From Chloroflexota bacterium (GTDB lineage: Bacteria > Chloroflexota > Anaerolineae > Anaerolineales > UBA11579): 5,730 nt of DNA. This document shows positions 3,349 through 5,730 of the stretch, piece after piece (position 1 is the first letter of the stretch; each line of letters starts with the position of its first letter). Location of the stretch: assembly GCA_003250455.1 (NCBI GenBank), contig QKGK01000438.1, positions 1 through 5,730 of the forward strand, read 5' to 3'. A program made the translations under genes and the position numbers. Below the pieces are notes generated by a model that did no database searches, was not told the DNA's origin, and saw only the letters and a list, made by a program, of their open reading frames with translations.

Positions 3349-5730
3349 CACAATATTCACCAATTTCCCCTGCACCACAATCACCTTGCGGAGGGGCTTG
3401 CCGTCGATGAACTTCTGCACGGTCTCGGAGGCCAGGGCGATCTCCTGGGCTTTTTCGTCGCTGATGCCCACCGGGACGGTGATCTTGTCGCGCAGCTTGC
3501 CGTTGACCTGCACGATCAGATTGATCTCATCCTCTTTGGCGGCTGCTTCATCCACCTGCGGCCAGGGCTGCTGGTGGACGGAGTAGGGCTTGCCGTGGCG
3601 GGCCCACAGCTCCTCGGCCATGTGCGGGGCGACGGGAGCCATCATGCGGATGTAGATATCCTCGGCTTCTTCCCATGCGGGGGTGCCGTAAGCGCCGGCT
3701 TCGCGGGCTTTGTACATCTCGTTCATCAGCTCCATCAGGGCGGCCACGATGGTGTTGAACTCGAAAGTTTCAAAGTCATCGGTGACTGCCTGGAGGGTCT
3801 GGTGCAGCTTGCGGCGCAGGCTGCGAATGACCGATTCGCCGGCGGTGGCGGCGGATCCCACCGGTTCGGTGAAGGCTGTCCAGGTGCGGCGCAGCCAGCG
3901 GGCGGAACCTTCAATGCCCTGGCTGTCCCACGGGCCGCCCAGGTCCCAGCGGGCGAAGAACATCAGGTAGGCGCGCACGGTGTCAGCGCCGTATTTCTCC
4001 ACCAGTAGATCGGGCGGCACCACGTTGCCGCGGCTCTTGGACATTTTTTCGCCGTCCTCGCCGAGCACGATGCCCTGGTTACGCAGCTGGGTCATCGGTT
4101 CATCGCCTTTGACGATGCCCATATCGCGCAGGGCCTTGTGGAAGAAGCGGGTGTAGATCAGGTGCAGGGTAGCATGCTCGATGCCGCCGGTATAGGTATC
4201 CACGGGCATCCAGTAGTCGTATTCTTTCGGGTCGAAGGGGCCTTTGTCATATTGCGGGCTGAGGTAGCGCAGGTGATACCAGGAGGAGCACATGAAGGTG
4301 TCCATCGTGTCGGTATCGCGCTCGGCGGGGCCACCGCAGGCCGGGCAGGTGGTGTTCTTCCAGGTGGGATGCAGCTTGAGCGGGCTTTCGCCGGTGGGCT
4401 TCCATTCCACGTCGTCGGGCAATAGGAGGGGGAGTTCCTCTTCGGGGAGGGGGTTGATGCCGCATTTTTCGCAGTGCACCATGGGGATCGGTGCGCCCCA
4501 GTAGCGCTGGCGGGAGATCAGCCAGTCGCGCAGGCGGTAATTGACCGCCCCGGTACCGGTACCGCGCGCTTCCAGGAAGGCAATCGCCGCCGGGATGGAT
4601 TCGTCTGCGGAGGTGCCGGTCAGCTCGCCGGAGTTGACCATGGCGCCATGGGCCGGGACGGAAGCTTCCATGGTGGCGCCGTCCAGGGGCTCCATGTCGT
4701 CGGGCTGGATGACCACGCGGACCTCCAGCCCAAACTTGCGGGCAAACTCGAAGTCGCGCTGGTCGTGGGCAGGGACGGCCATGATGGCGCCGGTGCCGTA
4801 GCTCATCAGTACATAGTCAGCAATCCAGATCGGGATGCGCTCTCCGTTGACCGGGTTGATGGCGTAGCCGCCGGTGAATATGCCGGTCTTCTCTTTATCT
4901 GCGGATTCGCGGTCGATATCGCTCTGGCGGGAGGCCTGCTCTTTATATTCTGCAACGGCGGCTTGCTGTTCAGGGGTGGTGAGCTTCTCCACCAGCGGAT
5001 GTTCGGGAGCCAGCACCATAAAGGTGGCGCCCCACAGGGTGTCCGGGCGGGTGGTGAAGACTTCCAGCGGGTCGCCGTGTTCGGTCTTGAAGACCACGCT
5101 GGCCCCTTCGGAGCGCCCGATCCAGTTGGTCTGGAGGGTCTGGACGCGTTCAGGCCAGTCGATGTCGCTGAAGTCGAGGAGTTCATCGGCGTATTTGGTG
5201 GTGGTGAAGAACCACTGCCGGAGCTGTTTCTTGATCACCGGGGTACCGCAGCGTTCGCAGACGCGGTTGTCGCCGACGACCTGCTCGCGCGCCAGGGTGG
5301 TATTGTCGTTCGGGCACCAGTCCACGGCGCTGTCCTTGCGGTAGGCCATGCCGTGGTTGAAGAGCTGGATGAAGAACCACTGCGTCCAGTGGTAATATTC
5401 CGGGTCGGAGGAGACCGCTTCCCGCCGCCAGTCGAACATGGACCCCATACTGCGGAGCTGGCCGCGCATGCGCTCGATGTTGGCGTAGGTCCACTCTTTG
5501 GGGTGGATGTTGCGCTGGATGGCGGCGTTCTCAGCGGGGAGGCCGAAAGCGTCGAAGCCGATGGGGAAGAGCACGTTGTAGCCCTTCATGCGCATATAGC
5601 GGGCGCGGGCGTCGGAGGGGGTCATGGCGAACCAGTGACCCATGTGCAGGTCGCCGGAGGGGTAAGGCAGCATGGTGAGGGCGTGGTGCTTGGGTTGGGT
5701 GGGGTCGATGTTGGAATGGTAGATGCCGTC
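3343..5730 (-). CDS. leuS: Leucyl-tRNA synthetase, N-terminus cut by window edge
   Basis: Charges tRNA-Leu with leucine using ATP in the cytoplasm; class Ia synthetase with editing. The frame stays open to base 5730. The 19 codons upstream of the ATG at 5671-5673 read DGIYHSNIDPTQPKHHALT, so that ATG is internal and the start lies outside. Numbered from that Met: HMGH (10-13, ATP site); DAFGLPAENAA; a first zinc-site set C120, C139, C142; CP1 editing-domain TTRPDT (207-212) and AVPAHDQRD (editing Asp in 303-307); a CxxC...CxxC ribbon at 401/404 and 443/446; DTMDTFMCSSWY; the catalytic YTGGIEHATLHLIY (494-507); KMSKS (543-547); the helical anticodon-binding region; and a C-terminal domain ending KVIVVQGKLVNIVI. 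795 residues are seen against roughly 800-880 expected, with no internal break. A strong terminator follows the TAG stop, which lies inside an 8-bp repeat unit. Certain identification. Confidence 0.98.
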   Translation of the reverse strand, partial: DGIYHSNIDPTQPKHHALTMLPYPSGDLHMGHWFAMTPSDARARYMRMKGYNVLFPIGFDAFGLPAENAAIQRNIHPKEWTYANIERMRGQLRSMGSMFDWRREAVSSDPEYYHWTQWFFIQLFNHGMAYRKDSAVDWCPNDNTTLAREQVVGDNRVCERCGTPVIKKQLRQWFFTTTKYADELLDFSDIDWPERVQTLQTNWIGRSEGASVVFKTEHGDPLEVFTTRPDTLWGATFMVLAPEHPLVEKLTTPEQQAAVAEYKEQASRQSDIDRESADKEKTGIFTGGYAINPVNGERIPIWIADYVLMSYGTGAIMAVPAHDQRDFEFARKFGLEVRVVIQPDDMEPLDGATMEASVPAHGAMVNSGELTGTSADESIPAAIAFLEARGTGTGAVNYRLRDWLISRQRYWGAPIPMVHCEKCGINPLPEEELPLLLPDDVEWKPTGESPLKLHPTWKNTTCPACGGPAERDTDTMDTFMCSSWYHLRYLSPQYDKGPFDPKEYDYWMPVDTYTGGIEHATLHLIYTRFFHKALRDMGIVKGDEPMTQLRNQGIVLGEDGEKMSKSRGNVVPPDLLVEKYGADTVRAYLMFFARWDLGGPWDSQGIEGSARWLRRTWTAFTEPVGSAATAGESVIRSLRRKLHQTLQAVTDDFETFEFNTIVAALMELMNEMYKAREAGAYGTPAWEEAEDIYIRMMAPVAPHMAEELWARHGKPYSVHQQPWPQVDEAAAKEDEINLIVQVNGKLRDKITVPVGISDEKAQEIALASETVQKFIDGKPLRKVIVVQGKLVNIVI

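Noticed and set aside
3574..5344. Several open frames of 70-156 codons antisense to or out of frame with leuS
   Set aside because: All sit inside an intact, fully conserved leuS frame. Their translations show no domain and no initiation signals.
3208..5730. leuS-ppk2 as one operon
   Set aside because: A perfect-palindrome terminator with a T tract and a separate promoter lie between them, so independent transcription is more likely.

Overview
The window suggests a moderately GC-rich environmental bacterium. The style of the leucyl-tRNA synthetase and PPK2, the FlaR-like P-loop kinase and the degenerate short-period intergenic repeats fit Chloroflexota (Anaerolineae-like). That is a judgement from protein style; no search was run. 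It reads as ordinary chromosome with no phage, IS, CRISPR or RNA gene. No new multi-gene system can be defended here; the least ordinary parts are the intergenic DNA and the gene punctuation.

Layout. 2-562 (+) is the 3' part of an unrecognised membrane-anchored protein whose start lies left of the window. 652-1401 (+; alternative start 646) is a class I SAM-dependent methyltransferase. It converges on, and overlaps by 32 bp, a small P-loop nucleotide kinase of the FlaR / adenylate-kinase-like type at 1370-1921 (-). A good plus-strand terminator hairpin for the methyltransferase (1471-1512) lies inside the coding region of that kinase. The kinase promoter appears to give a leaderless mRNA.

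1922-2346 is a 425-bp stretch without a credible gene. It is built from two diverged copies of a composite element (8-bp TAGTC-type array, AGTGATCAGG, GAGCG..GCGAAG.ATCC, GCAACCAATCYCCA), followed by two 10-bp-periodic repeat runs in inverted orientation.

2347-3207 (-) is a PPK2-type polyphosphate kinase with its own promoter and a strong ribosome binding site. 3208-3342 holds that promoter, a perfect-palindrome terminator for the upstream synthetase, and a third 8-bp-period array whose last unit supplies the synthetase stop codon. 3343-5730 (-) is leuS, lacking only its first few dozen residues beyond the right edge.

Working together: leuS and ppk2 point the same way but are separated by a terminator and a promoter, so they look like independent units. 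leuS serves translation. ppk2 links polyphosphate to the nucleotide pool. The small kinase and the methyltransferase cannot be tied to a pathway from this window.
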